This document shows, piece after piece, positions 17,402-26,125 of a DNA stretch of 64,000 nucleotides. The notes beneath the pieces were generated by a model that was not told the origin of the DNA, ran no database searches, and worked only from the letters and a program-made list of their open reading frames with translations. Numbering within the stretch: position 1 is the first letter of the stretch; every line of letters starts with the position of its first letter. Position numbers and translations under genes: made by a program. Origin of the DNA: Verrucomicrobiota bacterium (GTDB lineage: Bacteria > Verrucomicrobiota > Verrucomicrobiia > Limisphaerales > UBA9464); the NCBI GenBank assembly GCA_947471985.1, contig CANIZL010000012.1, positions 1 to 64,000 of the forward strand, written 5' to 3'.

Positions 17402-18285
17402 CGTCCGCTGAACCCCGCGCCGGCAAGGCCGTTGCTCTCGCGGTTCTGCTCCTCGCCTTGGGGGCCGGGCAGCCGGCCTGGGGTCACGGCGACGTGCATC
17501 AGCAGATCGAGCAGGTCACCGCGCAGTTGCAGCAGCATCCCGACGATGTCGAGCTGCTGCTCCGACGCGCGCGCCTCCACCAGGCGCACGCGGATTGGGC
17601 CGCGTCCGCCGCCGATTTCGACCGCGCCGAGGTGCAGGCCCCGGCCCTGGCAACAGTCTGGCTCGCTCGGGGCCAGATGCTGTTGGCGGCCGGGCGTCTC
17701 GACGAGGCACGCCGTGAAGTGGACAAATTCGTGAGTCAGAAACCGGATGTCGCCGAGGGCTGGCTTACGCGCGCCCGGGTCGGCGTGAAACAAGGCCGGC
17801 CGATGGACGCAACCACCGATTTTCACCGGGCCTTGGAACTCCCAACCCGTCCGGAGCCCGAACACTACCTGGAGTACGCCCAAGCATTAACCGCGGTGCA
17901 TCCCTCCCGTCGCGCCGAAGCCGTGGACGTCCTGGATCAAGGACTGACCCGCCTCGGCAACCTGCCGGCCTTGGGGCTTCCGGCCGTCGATTTGGAAGTC
18001 CAGCTGCAGCGCTACGATGCCGCGCTCGCGCGCCTGCGTCGACTCGGCGCCAGCTCGCCGCGACCGGAAACCTGGCTGGATCGGCAGGGCGACGTCCTCC
18101 TCCTGGCCGGGCGACCGTCGGAGGCAGCCCAGTGTTTTCGGACCGCGCTTGAGACTCTGGCCCGTCGATCGGTCACCGTGCGCGCCCGCGCGGCGAGCCA
18201 GCAGCTCCAGGCAAGTCTGGAAAAGAAGCTGATCCCTCTAACACCCCGCACCACCACGGCCACCGCCACCGCGGGCCAACGGTAG
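17398..18285 (+). CDS. Secreted or periplasmic TPR-repeat protein
   Basis: A 295-residue protein with a signal peptide (VALAVLLLALGAGQPAWG) and several tetratricopeptide-like helical pairs. These are visible as VELLLRRARLHQAHADWAAS, VWLARGQMLLAAGRLDEARR, GWLTRARVGVKQGRPMDA and WLDRQGDVLLLAGRPSEAAQ. The C-terminus is a Thr/Ala-rich tail. Its ATG overlaps the TGA of the phosphatase gene (ATGA), so the two are very probably translationally coupled and act together outside the cytoplasm. No enzymatic motif was seen; a scaffolding or partner role is inference. Confidence 0.8.
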   Translation: MTSAEPRAGKAVALAVLLLALGAGQPAWGHGDVHQQIEQVTAQLQQHPDDVELLLRRARLHQAHADWAASAADFDRAEVQAPALATVWLARGQMLLAAGRLDEARREVDKFVSQKPDVAEGWLTRARVGVKQGRPMDATTDFHRALELPTRPEPEHYLEYAQALTAVHPSRRAEAVDVLDQGLTRLGNLPALGLPAVDLEVQLQRYDAALARLRRLGASSPRPETWLDRQGDVLLLAGRPSEAAQCFRTALETLARRSVTVRARAASQQLQASLEKKLIPLTPRTTTATATAGQR

Positions 18286-18665
18286 TTCCGGCCGGACCCC
18301 GGGGAACACGTCCCTGGCCGGTCGGCGCGGCCGCCCCTCGGCAAGCCGGCAAGTTCGCCCCGGATTTCCTTTTGCCGGCGGGCGATTTCTCCCCCTTATT
18401 TCCACCGATGCTTTACGTCGGTAACACGACCACTCCGTAGCGTCCGGTGCTGAATCCGGACGCGTACCGCCTCGTACCTCAACTGGTCCGGGGCGTTTCC
18501 GTTTTCAGCCACCGAGTTTAAACCGTCCATGCCACCACGAATCGCAACGTCCGCCCGGTGTCACCGCTTTTTCGCGGCGTCGCCCCGGAGCGTCGCCCGG
18601 CCCCCGCAGCGCCGCCGACGGAACCCCGACGCGGGTTCCCACCCTCTCCCTTTCCCGCCAACATT
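18286..18665 (+). promoter_or_regulatory. Leader region of thrS with palindromic hairpin
   Basis: 380 bases without a supported gene before the thrS ATG. A hairpin at 18440-18463 has an 8-base stem (GCGTCCGG/CCGGACGC) and loop TGCTGAAT. It extends by GTA/TAC with one bulge. It resembles a second hairpin near 38125. No T-box or terminator followed by a U-run was found, so control of thrS by attenuation is not supported. Confidence 0.4.
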
Positions 18666-20528
18666 ATGAACGACCAAACCGCCCTCGCCGCCGCCAAGAC
18701 CGACGTGCAACGCAAGACGCTCGATCAGCGGGCGCAGATGGATGAACTCCAGCGCATCCGCCATTCCTGCGCCCACCTCCTGGCCACCGCGGTGCTCCGC
18801 CTCTGGCCCGACGCGATCCTCGACATCGGTCCCCCGACCGAGGAGGGCTACTACTACGACTTCGAACTGGCCCACCGATTTTCGCCGGAGGACTTCCCCA
18901 AGATCGAGGAGGAAATGAAGAAGGTGGTGAAGGAAAACCAGGTGTTTGCCAAGACCATCAAGACCCGGGAAGAAGCGCTGGAGTATTTTGCCGGCAAGGG
19001 GCAGAAGTTCAAAGTCGAGCGTCTGGGCGACATCCCGGAGGGCGAGGCGATCAGTTTCTATCAGAACGGCGAATTCGTCGACCTCTGCGCCGGCCCGCAC
19101 GTGATGCGCACCGGGAACGTGAAGGCCTTCAAGCTGCTCAAAGTGGCGAGCGCTTATTTCCGCGGGAACGAAAAGAACCCGCAGCTGCAACGGCTCTACG
19201 GCACGGCGTTCAAGGGCAAGGAGGAGCTCGAAAACTGGCTCAAATTGCAGGAGGAAGCGAAGAAGCGGGATCATCGCAAGATCGGCGCCGAGATGGGCTT
19301 GTTCGCCATGGACGCGGAGTATGTCGGCCCCGGGCTGCCGCTCTGGTTGCCCAAAGGCACGGTCCTGGTCGAGGAACTCGAGAAGCTGGCCAAGGAAACG
19401 GAATTCCAGGCGGGCTATGTGCGCGTGCGCACCCCGCATCTCGCCAAGGAGAAGATGTACACCACCTCGGGACACCTTCCCTACTACGCGGAGAGCATGT
19501 TCCCGCCCATGGAACTGGACGAAAAGGGCGGCACGCCGGTCCCTGGGGCCGCACCCGCGCACACCGAGCGGTATTATCTCAAGGCGATGAACTGCCCGCA
19601 TCATCACCGGATTTTTGCCGCCGAACCACGCAGCTACCGGGACCTGCCACTGCGCATGGCGGAGTACGGTACCTGCTACCGTTACGAGCAGTCCGGCGAA
19701 CTCTTCGGACTAATGCGCGTGCGGTCGATGCAGATGAACGACGCCCACATGTACTGCACCACCGAACAGTTCGGCGACGAATTCCGCTCGGTGAATGAGA
19801 TGTACCTCAAGTATTTCAAAATCTTCGGGATCGAGAAATACCAGATGCGCTTCAGCACGCACGATCCCGCCCGGTTGGGGCAGAAGTTCGTCAACGAACC
19901 GGAGCTGTGGAAGAAGACCGAAGACATGGTGCGCCAGGTACTGATCGATTCCGGCATCAACTACGTGGAAGTGGCGAACGAGGCCGCCTTCTACGGACCG
20001 AAGATCGATGTCCAGGTCTGGAGCGCGATCGGTCGCGAGTTCACGATCGCCACCAACCAGGTGGATTTCGCCGTGCCGGCGCGCTTTGGGCTCACGTACC
20101 GGGATCGGGATAACACGGACAAAACACCGCTCTGCATCCATCGGGCGCCCCTGGGCACGCACGAGCGCTTTATTGGTTTCCTGATCGAGCACTATGCCGG
20201 CAACTTCCCGCTGTGGCTCGCGCCGGAACAGGTCCGCATCCTGACCATCGGCGAGGACGCGGCGCTGACCGAGGCCGCCAAGAGCTTGGTGGCCGAACTG
20301 CGGGCCCAGTTTGTCCGCGTCGAAGCGGACCTCAGCAGCAACCCCATCAAGGCAAAGATCGCCCACGCGGAGGAAGCCCGGGTGCACACCATGCTGGTGC
20401 TGGGCGCCCGCGATCTGGAAGCCGGGGTCGTGTCCGTACGCATCCACAGCAAAGGTCCGCAGGGCGCCAAGCCCCGGGCCGAGGTGGTCGCGGATATCCT
20501 GGCCTCCATCAAGGAACGCCGGGCGTAA
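18666..20528 (+). CDS. thrS: Threonyl-tRNA synthetase lacking the TGS domain
   Basis: Charges tRNA-Thr with threonine. From ATG 18666 the protein has 620 residues. It begins almost directly at the editing domain (RHSCAHLLATAV, His33 and His37), with DLCAGPHV completing the editing site. The aminoacylation core shows LKAMNCPHHH (zinc Cys), the RYEQSGELFGLMRVRSMQMNDAH motif region and CIHRAPLGTHERFIG (zinc His and motif 3), then the anticodon-binding domain ending ILASIKERRA. The usual N-terminal TGS domain of about 60 residues is absent. The frame is open up to 18558 but that part is Arg/Pro-rich and does not resemble TGS. Confidence 0.95.
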   Translation: MNDQTALAAAKTDVQRKTLDQRAQMDELQRIRHSCAHLLATAVLRLWPDAILDIGPPTEEGYYYDFELAHRFSPEDFPKIEEEMKKVVKENQVFAKTIKTREEALEYFAGKGQKFKVERLGDIPEGEAISFYQNGEFVDLCAGPHVMRTGNVKAFKLLKVASAYFRGNEKNPQLQRLYGTAFKGKEELENWLKLQEEAKKRDHRKIGAEMGLFAMDAEYVGPGLPLWLPKGTVLVEELEKLAKETEFQAGYVRVRTPHLAKEKMYTTSGHLPYYAESMFPPMELDEKGGTPVPGAAPAHTERYYLKAMNCPHHHRIFAAEPRSYRDLPLRMAEYGTCYRYEQSGELFGLMRVRSMQMNDAHMYCTTEQFGDEFRSVNEMYLKYFKIFGIEKYQMRFSTHDPARLGQKFVNEPELWKKTEDMVRQVLIDSGINYVEVANEAAFYGPKIDVQVWSAIGREFTIATNQVDFAVPARFGLTYRDRDNTDKTPLCIHRAPLGTHERFIGFLIEHYAGNFPLWLAPEQVRILTIGEDAALTEAAKSLVAELRAQFVRVEADLSSNPIKAKIAHAEEARVHTMLVLGARDLEAGVVSVRIHSKGPQGAKPRAEVVADILASIKERRA

Positions 20529-20543
20529 ACGAGGAACCGGGCA

Positions 20544-20570
20544 GCCCGCGGTCCATCAACGACCGCGGGC
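20544..20570. terminator. Bidirectional hairpin between thrS and the zinc-ribbon gene
   Basis: A perfect 10-base stem (GCCCGCGGTC/GACCGCGGGC) with a 7-base loop lies 15 bases after the thrS stop, between convergent genes. There is no U-run, so it may stop transcription only weakly or stabilise 3' ends. Confidence 0.5.
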
Positions 20571-20607
20571 CCGTTCGCCTGCCGGAGTTCCGGCGGGCGC
20601 CGGGATC

Positions 20608-21732
20608 TCAGTTCCGTTGGGTGACCAGGATCAACAGTCCCACCACCAGCAGAATACCGAGAATCAAGAAGATTACCTTCCAGGCGCTGATGGGGTGCTT
20701 GCCGGCAATGCTGCCCGTAAAACCGTTGATCACAACCTGATAACTGCGGCCGTGATATTCGTACGTCAGTAGCCAGACCGGGGCGAGGATGTGCTTGAAG
20801 GTCTGCCCCGACCAATTCGCCGTGATGCCCAGATTGCGATAGGTGTCCCCCGGAATGGACTGCACGACCATCTGCCGCAGGGCGCCCTCCATGTGCTCAC
20901 GGGAACGCTTCGCCGCCTGGACCAGATCGATCTGATAACGCTCAACCGTCCAGCCCGCGAGGTAGCCCGCATTGTAGGGCACCAGTTCCCGGGTCGGAAA
21001 CGGCTCGATCCGGGCCAGCAACTCCGGATTGATTCCCCGGCTGGCGTTGACGATGTCGTCGTCAAAAAAGTGCGCCACATCGCCCGCACTGTACTGCCAG
21101 CGGATGCGCTGAACCTGTCGCGTTTGCTGATTGCCGTTGGCGTCCTGATAGGTCTCCGTCTCGTAATAATAATACCCGCTCTCCGCCTGCCAGTGGGCCT
21201 GCACCTGGGCGTCGAAGGTCCAATACGGCAGGTAAACACCATGCACCGTGTCGGTCATGGCCTTGGTTCCCAGAGTACCCGGCGCGAACCAGCGGCCGCC
21301 GTACCATTCCCGAATTTTATCCCGGACCTGGACCTCGCTGATCTTCAGCGGCAGCAGGCTTTCCGGCCGGAAGGAATCCTTCACCTGATCGTACGGCACC
21401 AGGGAGGCGGACCCGCAGAACTCGCAGCGCTGTCCCACTTTGGTGGCATCGAAGACAGAAATCGCCTCGCAGCTTTGGCACCGCACACTCGTACGTTCCG
21501 CCTGCCAGCCACGGCCCTCGTCCGGGATCCCGCGCAGAGCGGTGACCAGGTCGTGTTCGACAATACCGCCCGCGGCGGCCGCTTCCGTGAGGGTCGCAGG
21601 TGCAGCCGTCCCGCAGAACGCGCAGACCAGGGCTTGTTTGGCCGGATTCCAAGTCGCCTCGGCCCCGCACGCAGGGCAATGAAACTTGTCGTGGGCGGTC
21701 GCGGCGCGGTCCGAAGTCATTGGGGCAGCCAT
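20608..21732 (-). CDS. Double zinc-ribbon, C-terminal membrane-anchored protein
   Basis: About 374 residues from ATG 21732 (MAAPMTSDRAATAHDK...). Two zinc ribbons of the CxxC...CxxC type are visible: CPACGAEATW...CAFCG (about 18-41) and VRCQSCEAIS...CEFCG (about 83-106). A conserved middle region has YLPYWTFDAQVQAHWQAESG and a Tyr-rich stretch, and the C-terminus is a single hydrophobic helix (VIFLILGILLVVGLLILV) ending TQRN. Proteins of this layout are widespread and uncharacterised; some annotations borrow names from replication factor Y or TFIIB-like ribbons without functional support. Convergent with thrS and divergent from the DUF1232-like gene. Confidence 0.75.
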   Translation of the reverse strand: MAAPMTSDRAATAHDKFHCPACGAEATWNPAKQALVCAFCGTAAPATLTEAAAAGGIVEHDLVTALRGIPDEGRGWQAERTSVRCQSCEAISVFDATKVGQRCEFCGSASLVPYDQVKDSFRPESLLPLKISEVQVRDKIREWYGGRWFAPGTLGTKAMTDTVHGVYLPYWTFDAQVQAHWQAESGYYYYETETYQDANGNQQTRQVQRIRWQYSAGDVAHFFDDDIVNASRGINPELLARIEPFPTRELVPYNAGYLAGWTVERYQIDLVQAAKRSREHMEGALRQMVVQSIPGDTYRNLGITANWSGQTFKHILAPVWLLTYEYHGRSYQVVINGFTGSIAGKHPISAWKVIFLILGILLVVGLLILVTQRN

Positions 21733-21854
21733 GATGTTTACCTTGGCGGAAAGGCTGGTGGGCCTCCCCGGGGGCGCGCAAGCCACGGAAAAGGGAAAGC
21801 GGCGAGTTCACTCCCGGATTGCCTTTCTTCACCCAACCTGCCTAGGGTGAGTCC

Positions 21855-22259
21855 ATGTCAGAGATCGCCAGTTACGTAGCTCACGGTGCGGCCCAGGTCA
21901 CACCCGCCACGCTGGATCGGTGTGTCCGCAACCTGCCGATGTGGCGGGCCGAGTTTCACCAGATCAATGCCCCGCATTTTCCGCACCTGGTGGATCAATT
22001 GGAATTCCTCGCCCATTGCGTCGAGGACACCGCCGATGGCGCCTACAAGGAACTCCCCTACAGCGCCCTGGCGAGTGGAGTTTTCGCCCTGATGTATGCG
22101 CATAAGAAGATCGATATCCTGCCGGACGGCGTGGGAATGCTGGGGCACGCGGACGATTCCAGCGTGGTCCGAGCGGTCCTGATCCTGCATGAAAAAGCGT
22201 TCCACGCGTACGCCGACTCCCAGGGGCTGGATTGGCATCGGATTACCAGCAAGCCGTAG
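21855..22259 (+). CDS. DUF1232 (YkvA-like) protein
   Basis: A 134-residue protein. The C-terminal half has the DUF1232 core: [35 protein letters not shown] and [15 protein letters not shown]. In most members the IDLIPDFIP segment is hydrophobic and membrane-associated; here the helix before it is only weakly hydrophobic, so a soluble form is possible. Function unknown. It starts 122 bases from the divergent zinc-ribbon gene and precedes the Pro/Ala-rich gene by 73 bases. Confidence 0.7.
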   Translation: MSEIASYVAHGAAQVTPATLDRCVRNLPMWRAEFHQINAPHFPHLVDQLEFLAHCVEDTADGAYKELPYSALASGVFALMYAHKKIDILPDGVGMLGHADDSSVVRAVLILHEKAFHAYADSQGLDWHRITSKP

Positions 22260-22332
22260 GGTTCTCTCCGAAACTATTCCGCAATCGCGTTGACGTCTTC
22301 CGGACGCTATGTAGGTTGCGTTACCTAAAGCT

Positions 22333-22800
22333 ATGTCAGAGACCACTCCTCCTCCGGGCGCCCCGGGAGCGACGCCCGAACCGCCGAAGCCCGCGGATGC
22401 GGCGCAGAAGAAACAAACGGTGCGGATCTCGCTGCCGCCGAAGCCGGCAGGCGGTCCGTCGATTCGTCTGCCCGCCGCCGGTGCCGCACCGGCCCCAATG
22501 GCCGCCTCGATGTCGTCGGCTCCGGCCGCCCCCGCCGCGCCTTCGGCTCCCTCGGCCCCCGCCGCCCCGCGGCCGGCAGCCCCGGCCCCGCCGTCGGCGG
22601 CGCCGGCCATGGGCATGTCCAGTCACGCCGCCAAGCCGGCCGCCCCGGCTCCCGTTGGCAAACCGGCGGCCCCGGCGCAGCGCGCCGCCGCCCCCGCCCG
22701 GGCCAGCTCCAGCGGCTTGGATATCGGACTCGCCTTCGCCACCGTTCTGTGCAGCATCGCCACCGTGGCTGCCCTCTTCCTGTTCCAGCCCAATCCTTAA
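22333..22800 (+). CDS. Pro/Ala-rich single-pass membrane protein
   Basis: 155 residues of low complexity. After [20 protein letters not shown] comes a short conserved-looking motif [13 protein letters not shown] (about 26-38), then a long Ala/Pro/Ser-rich region. One hydrophobic helix at the C-terminus ([20 protein letters not shown], about 129-148) is followed by FLFQPNP. It looks like a tail-anchored protein with a disordered cytoplasmic arm. The stop is one base before the trxA ATG, so the pair should be co-translated. No enzymatic function can be proposed. Confidence 0.7.
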   Translation: MSETTPPPGAPGATPEPPKPADAAQKKQTVRISLPPKPAGGPSIRLPAAGAAPAPMAASMSSAPAAPAAPSAPSAPAAPRPAAPAPPSAAPAMGMSSHAAKPAAPAPVGKPAAPAQRAAAPARASSSGLDIGLAFATVLCSIATVAALFLFQPNP

Positions 22801-22801
22801 T

Positions 22802-23134
22802 ATGGCCGCCGCCAACATACTGACCGCCACCACGCAAAATTTCTCCGAAGCCGTGCTCAAATCCACCCAGCCGGTGCTGGTGGATTTCTGGGCGGAATGG
22901 TGCGGCCCCTGCAAGATGCTGACCCCGGTGCTGGACGAGCTGGCCACGGAATACGCCGGCCGGGCCACCATCGCCAAGGTCAACATTGATGACCATCAGG
23001 AGCTGGCGCTCCAGTTCGGCATCAGCTCCATCCCCACGCTGCTCTTGTTCAAGAACGGCAACGTCGTAGGTCAGAGCGTCGGTCTGAAGCCGAAGAACGC
23101 GCTGAAACAGCAATTGGACGGCGCGCTGGCGTAA
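22802..23134 (+). CDS. trxA: Thioredoxin
   Basis: Cytoplasmic disulfide reductase of 110 residues with the canonical WAEWCGPCK active site (about residues 29-37), the [25 protein letters not shown] strand with the cis-proline, and the [14 protein letters not shown]-terminal helix. The frame runs open upstream to 22232 but that is a shadow of the Pro/Ala-rich gene; the ATG at 22802 sits one base after that gene's TAA. The GspF-like gene follows after 34 bases. Confidence 0.96.
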   Translation: MAAANILTATTQNFSEAVLKSTQPVLVDFWAEWCGPCKMLTPVLDELATEYAGRATIAKVNIDDHQELALQFGISSIPTLLLFKNGNVVGQSVGLKPKNALKQQLDGALA

Positions 23135-23168
23135 TCCCGCCTCCCGGCGGAAGTCAGGTCCCGCCGAC

Positions 23169-24170
23169 ATGAGCTTTTTGTCACCGACCGCTGGTTTGCG
23201 CCAGCGGTCGCTTTTTTATGGCCAATTGGCCACGCTCATCGGCGCCGCCGTGCCCATTGATCGGATCCTGGCCCAACTGATCGCCTCGCCGCCCGCACCG
23301 GAACTCCGTTCCCTGGCCCAGCGACTCCAAGTGGCCATGGCCCAGCAATCCACCTGGACCGAGGCGTTTCACACCATTCCGGGCTGGGCTCCGCCCTTTG
23401 ACCTGGCCTTAATCGAAGCCGGCGAACGATCCGGTCGACTGGATGAGGCTTTTAGCACCCTGGCCCGGCACCATCGACAACGGGCTGAAAGCATTCGACG
23501 GGTCCTGCAAAGCGCCGCCTACCCGGTGCTCATCTTCCACGTGGCCGTGGTGATCATTCCCGTACCGGCTTTGGTCATCAGCGGCGATTTTGTTCGGTAC
23601 CTGGCCCAATCCGTGGGCGTTCTGGCGTTGGTCTATAGCCTCATCGGTTTGGCCGTCTGGGGTTCACGGGGGCAGCGGCGGGAGACTTGGCGGGCGGCCT
23701 TGGAGCGATTCACGCTGAAGATTCCCATTCTGGGGTCCGCCCGTTCGGCGCTCGCCTTGGGACGGCTGGCGGGGGCTTTGGAAGCGTTGATTTCCGCGGG
23801 AGTGCTGGTGACAGAAGCCTGGCCGATGGCGGCGCGGGCGAGCGCTTCTCCCCTATTGGTGCGGGTGGTGAACGGTTGGGTCGAGCCGCTCGCCTCCGGC
23901 ACGACACCGGCGGAATTGGTCACCGAGAGCGGGCCTTTTCCCGCCACGTTTGTCAGTTCCTACGCGATCGGGGAAATGAATGGCCGACTCGACGAGCAAT
24001 TGCGCTGGCTGGCCAAGCATTACGAAGAAGAGGGATACGCCCGCCTGCAGGCCCTCGCCACGGCGGCCCCCATGATTGCCTACACCTTGGTGGCGGCCTG
24101 GATCGTGCTGTACATCTTCTCCTCCTTCAGCGGCTACATCAACATCATCAATCAGTTGCTGGGAGCGTAG
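23169..24170 (+). CDS. Type II secretion / type IV pilus inner-membrane F-family protein
   Basis: A 333-residue GspF/PilC-like platform protein. It has two T2SSF modules: the first with SLFYGQLATLIGAAVPIDRIL and DLALIEAGERSGRLDEAFSTLARHH, the second with LGRLAGALEALISAGVLVTEAW and SYAIGEMNGRLDEQLRWLAKHYEEE. Membrane helices lie near residues 120-140, 150-168 and the C-terminus (AYTLVAAWIVLYIFSSFSGY). No GspE ATPase or other secretion gene is adjacent. It would work with prepilins such as the one at 52913. Confidence 0.85.
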   Translation: MSFLSPTAGLRQRSLFYGQLATLIGAAVPIDRILAQLIASPPAPELRSLAQRLQVAMAQQSTWTEAFHTIPGWAPPFDLALIEAGERSGRLDEAFSTLARHHRQRAESIRRVLQSAAYPVLIFHVAVVIIPVPALVISGDFVRYLAQSVGVLALVYSLIGLAVWGSRGQRRETWRAALERFTLKIPILGSARSALALGRLAGALEALISAGVLVTEAWPMAARASASPLLVRVVNGWVEPLASGTTPAELVTESGPFPATFVSSYAIGEMNGRLDEQLRWLAKHYEEEGYARLQALATAAPMIAYTLVAAWIVLYIFSSFSGYINIINQLLGA

Positions 24171-24245
24171 GCGAAGTCAGCCGCCGGGGAGAAACGCTAC
24201 GGAACCGGCGAAAGGCGACCAGCACCCGTCGACGACGGATACCGC

Positions 24246-24272
24246 AGCGCGCGGATGCCACAGCGCGCTTTT
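24246..24272 (+). terminator. Intrinsic terminator after the GspF-like gene
   Basis: A 7-base perfect stem (AGCGCGC/GCGCGCT) with a 10-base loop is followed by TTTT, about 75 bases after the stop codon and just before the convergent purQ stop. Confidence 0.55.
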
Positions 24273-24277
24273 CCGGC

Positions 24278-24970
24278 CTACGCCTTCTGCAGCGCGGCGA
24301 CCATGCTTTGGAAGATGTACTTTCCGTCATCCGTCCCGAGCAGCGTCTCGCTGGCCCGATCCGGGTGCGGCATCAGACCGGCAACATTCCGACGGGCATT
24401 GCAGATACCCGCAATATTTTGCACCGAACCGTTGGGATTCGCCGCATCCGTGGCCTGCCCCAGGGCATCGGTGTACTGCCAAAGGATCTGTCGCCCCGCT
24501 TCCAAGGCTTTGAGCGTCGGCTCGTCCGCAAAATAACAGCCTTCGCCGTGGGCGATGGGCATCTTGAGGACCGACGTTTCCGGAATCCGGGAGGTAAAGG
24601 CCGTATCGCGCTGCAGCGTCCGCAGATAGACCTGTTCGCAGTGGAACTGGAGATCACGATTGCGGATCAGCGCTCCGGGCAGCAAACCCGCTTCGCAGAG
24701 AATCTGGAAGCCGTTGCAGATCCCCAGGACCAGCCCGCCCTGCGCGGCGAATTGAATCACGGCCTGCATCACCGGACTGAACCGGGCAATCGCGCCACAA
24801 CGGAGATAGTCACCGTAACTGAACCCCCCGGGGACGATCACCGCATCGGCAGCGCCCAAGCTGGTGTCTTTGTGCCACACCAGATTGGCCGTGTGGCCGA
24901 GGACGCGGACGGCGTGAACGCAATCCTGATCGCAGTTGGAGGCGGGAAATTGAAGGACGGCGACGTGCAT
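24278..24970 (-). CDS. purQ: Phosphoribosylformylglycinamidine synthase subunit PurQ
   Basis: Glutaminase subunit of FGAM synthase in de novo purine synthesis. 230 residues with the class-I glutamine amidotransferase features: [19 protein letters not shown], the nucleophile segment [20 protein letters not shown] (Cys at about 85), the [11 protein letters not shown]is near the C-terminus, and [11 protein letters not shown]. It lies 9 bases after purS. The large subunit purL is not in the window. Confidence 0.96.
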   Translation of the reverse strand: MHVAVLQFPASNCDQDCVHAVRVLGHTANLVWHKDTSLGAADAVIVPGGFSYGDYLRCGAIARFSPVMQAVIQFAAQGGLVLGICNGFQILCEAGLLPGALIRNRDLQFHCEQVYLRTLQRDTAFTSRIPETSVLKMPIAHGEGCYFADEPTLKALEAGRQILWQYTDALGQATDAANPNGSVQNIAGICNARRNVAGLMPHPDRASETLLGTDDGKYIFQSMVAALQKA

Positions 24971-24979
24971 GGCGGCGGC

Positions 24980-25225
24980 TCAGTCCACGAGTTCCAGCTG
25001 AAAATCCTCAATCACCGGATTGCTGAGGAATTTGTGAGCGGCCGCGTTCAGCGCCTCCCGCGCCTGCGCCTTGTCGGTGCCGGGCGCGAGATCGATCTCG
25101 ATGTACTTGCCCACATGCACCCCCGTCACGCCCTGGTATCCCATGTGCGCGAGGGCGTTCTGGACAGTCTTGCCCACCGGGTCAAGGACGGCTTTTTTCG
25201 GAGTAATTACGAGCTTTGCTTTCAT
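24980..25225 (-). CDS. purS: Phosphoribosylformylglycinamidine synthase subunit PurS
   Basis: 81-residue small subunit bridging PurQ and PurL in the three-part FGAM synthase. It shows the family pattern: KAKLVITPKKAVLDPVGKTV, QNALAHMGYQGVTGVHVGKY, IEIDLAPGTDKAQAREALN and a C-terminal VIEDFQLELVD. First gene of the minus-strand purSQ pair; its promoter lies in the 210-base divergent spacer before the ABC transporter at 25436. Confidence 0.95.
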   Translation of the reverse strand: MKAKLVITPKKAVLDPVGKTVQNALAHMGYQGVTGVHVGKYIEIDLAPGTDKAQAREALNAAAHKFLSNPVIEDFQLELVD

Positions 25226-25435
25226 GTGGTTGCCGGCGGACCGGCGAAAAGTCGGGGCGTAGATAGGCGGTCCCGGCGGGGGGTGCGAGAAGATTTTTTC
25301 GGTCCCTCCTGGAAGTGTGCGGCTACGGCCTCGGATTCACCCCGGAAGAACGCCGACATCGCCCCCGCCGGTGGGCGTTGGGGAAATGAATCCCACCTTG
25401 TCTGGGGCGTCTGCTAACGTATCCATCAAGAACGC

Positions 25436-26125
25436 ATGGCACTGCTCGAAGTCACGGGTCTCAAAAAATCCTTCCGGGATCCGGAGGGCCGATCAATGGC
25501 CGTGCTGGATGTCCCCCATTTTCAGCTCTCTGCCGGCGCCCATATCGGGCTGGCCGGCACCAGCGGCACCGGCAAAACCACCTTTCTCCACTGCCTGGCC
25601 GGCATTCTGGCCCCGGATGCCGGGAGCATCGTACTGGACGGCGAGTCCATCTGCCCGGGCAGCGAGGCCGTGCGGGACAGCATCCGGGCTCGTTCCCTCG
25701 GGTATATCTTCCAGACCTTCAATCTGCTCCAGGGCTTCACCTGCCTGGAAAACGTCCTGCTCGGCATGAGTTTCGGACGCGGCCCCGACCGGGCGCGCGC
25801 CGAGGAGTTGTTGCGGCGGGTCGGCCTGGCCGATCGCCTGCGGCATCTGCCGCGCCAACTCTCCACCGGTCAACAGCAACGGGTGGCGGTGGCCCGGGCG
25901 CTGGCCAATCACCCCAAACTGGTGCTCGCGGATGAACCCACCGGCAACCTCGACGCCGCCAATGCCCGCGACGCCCTCGCCCTGATCCGCGAAATCTGCC
26001 ACGAAGCCGGGGCCGCCCTGATCTGCGTGAGCCACGATCCGCAGGTCCTGTCCACCTTCCCCGAACGGCTGTCGCTCGCCGATCTCAATCGCGCCGCCCG
26101 CCGGCCCAACCCCGTTTCCGCGTGA
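25436..26125 (+). CDS. ABC transporter ATP-binding protein (LolD/MacB type)
   Basis: A 229-residue ATPase with Walker A GTSGTGKTT (about 40-48), Q-loop YIFQTFNLLQGF, the signature LSTGQQQRVAVARAL (about 141-155) and Walker B LVLADEPTGNLDAANA. The subfamily powers mechanotransmission or lipoprotein extraction rather than classic transport. Its TGA overlaps the GTG start of the permease gene, a tight two-gene unit. Confidence 0.92.
   Translation: MALLEVTGLKKSFRDPEGRSMAVLDVPHFQLSAGAHIGLAGTSGTGKTTFLHCLAGILAPDAGSIVLDGESICPGSEAVRDSIRARSLGYIFQTFNLLQGFTCLENVLLGMSFGRGPDRARAEELLRRVGLADRLRHLPRQLSTGQQQRVAVARALANHPKLVLADEPTGNLDAANARDALALIREICHEAGAALICVSHDPQVLSTFPERLSLADLNRAARRPNPVSA

Noticed and set aside
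18286..18665. T-box or terminator-type attenuator before thrS
   Set aside because: The hairpin is not followed by a U-run and no T-box core was seen; the region looks more like ordinary leader with a palindromic repeat.
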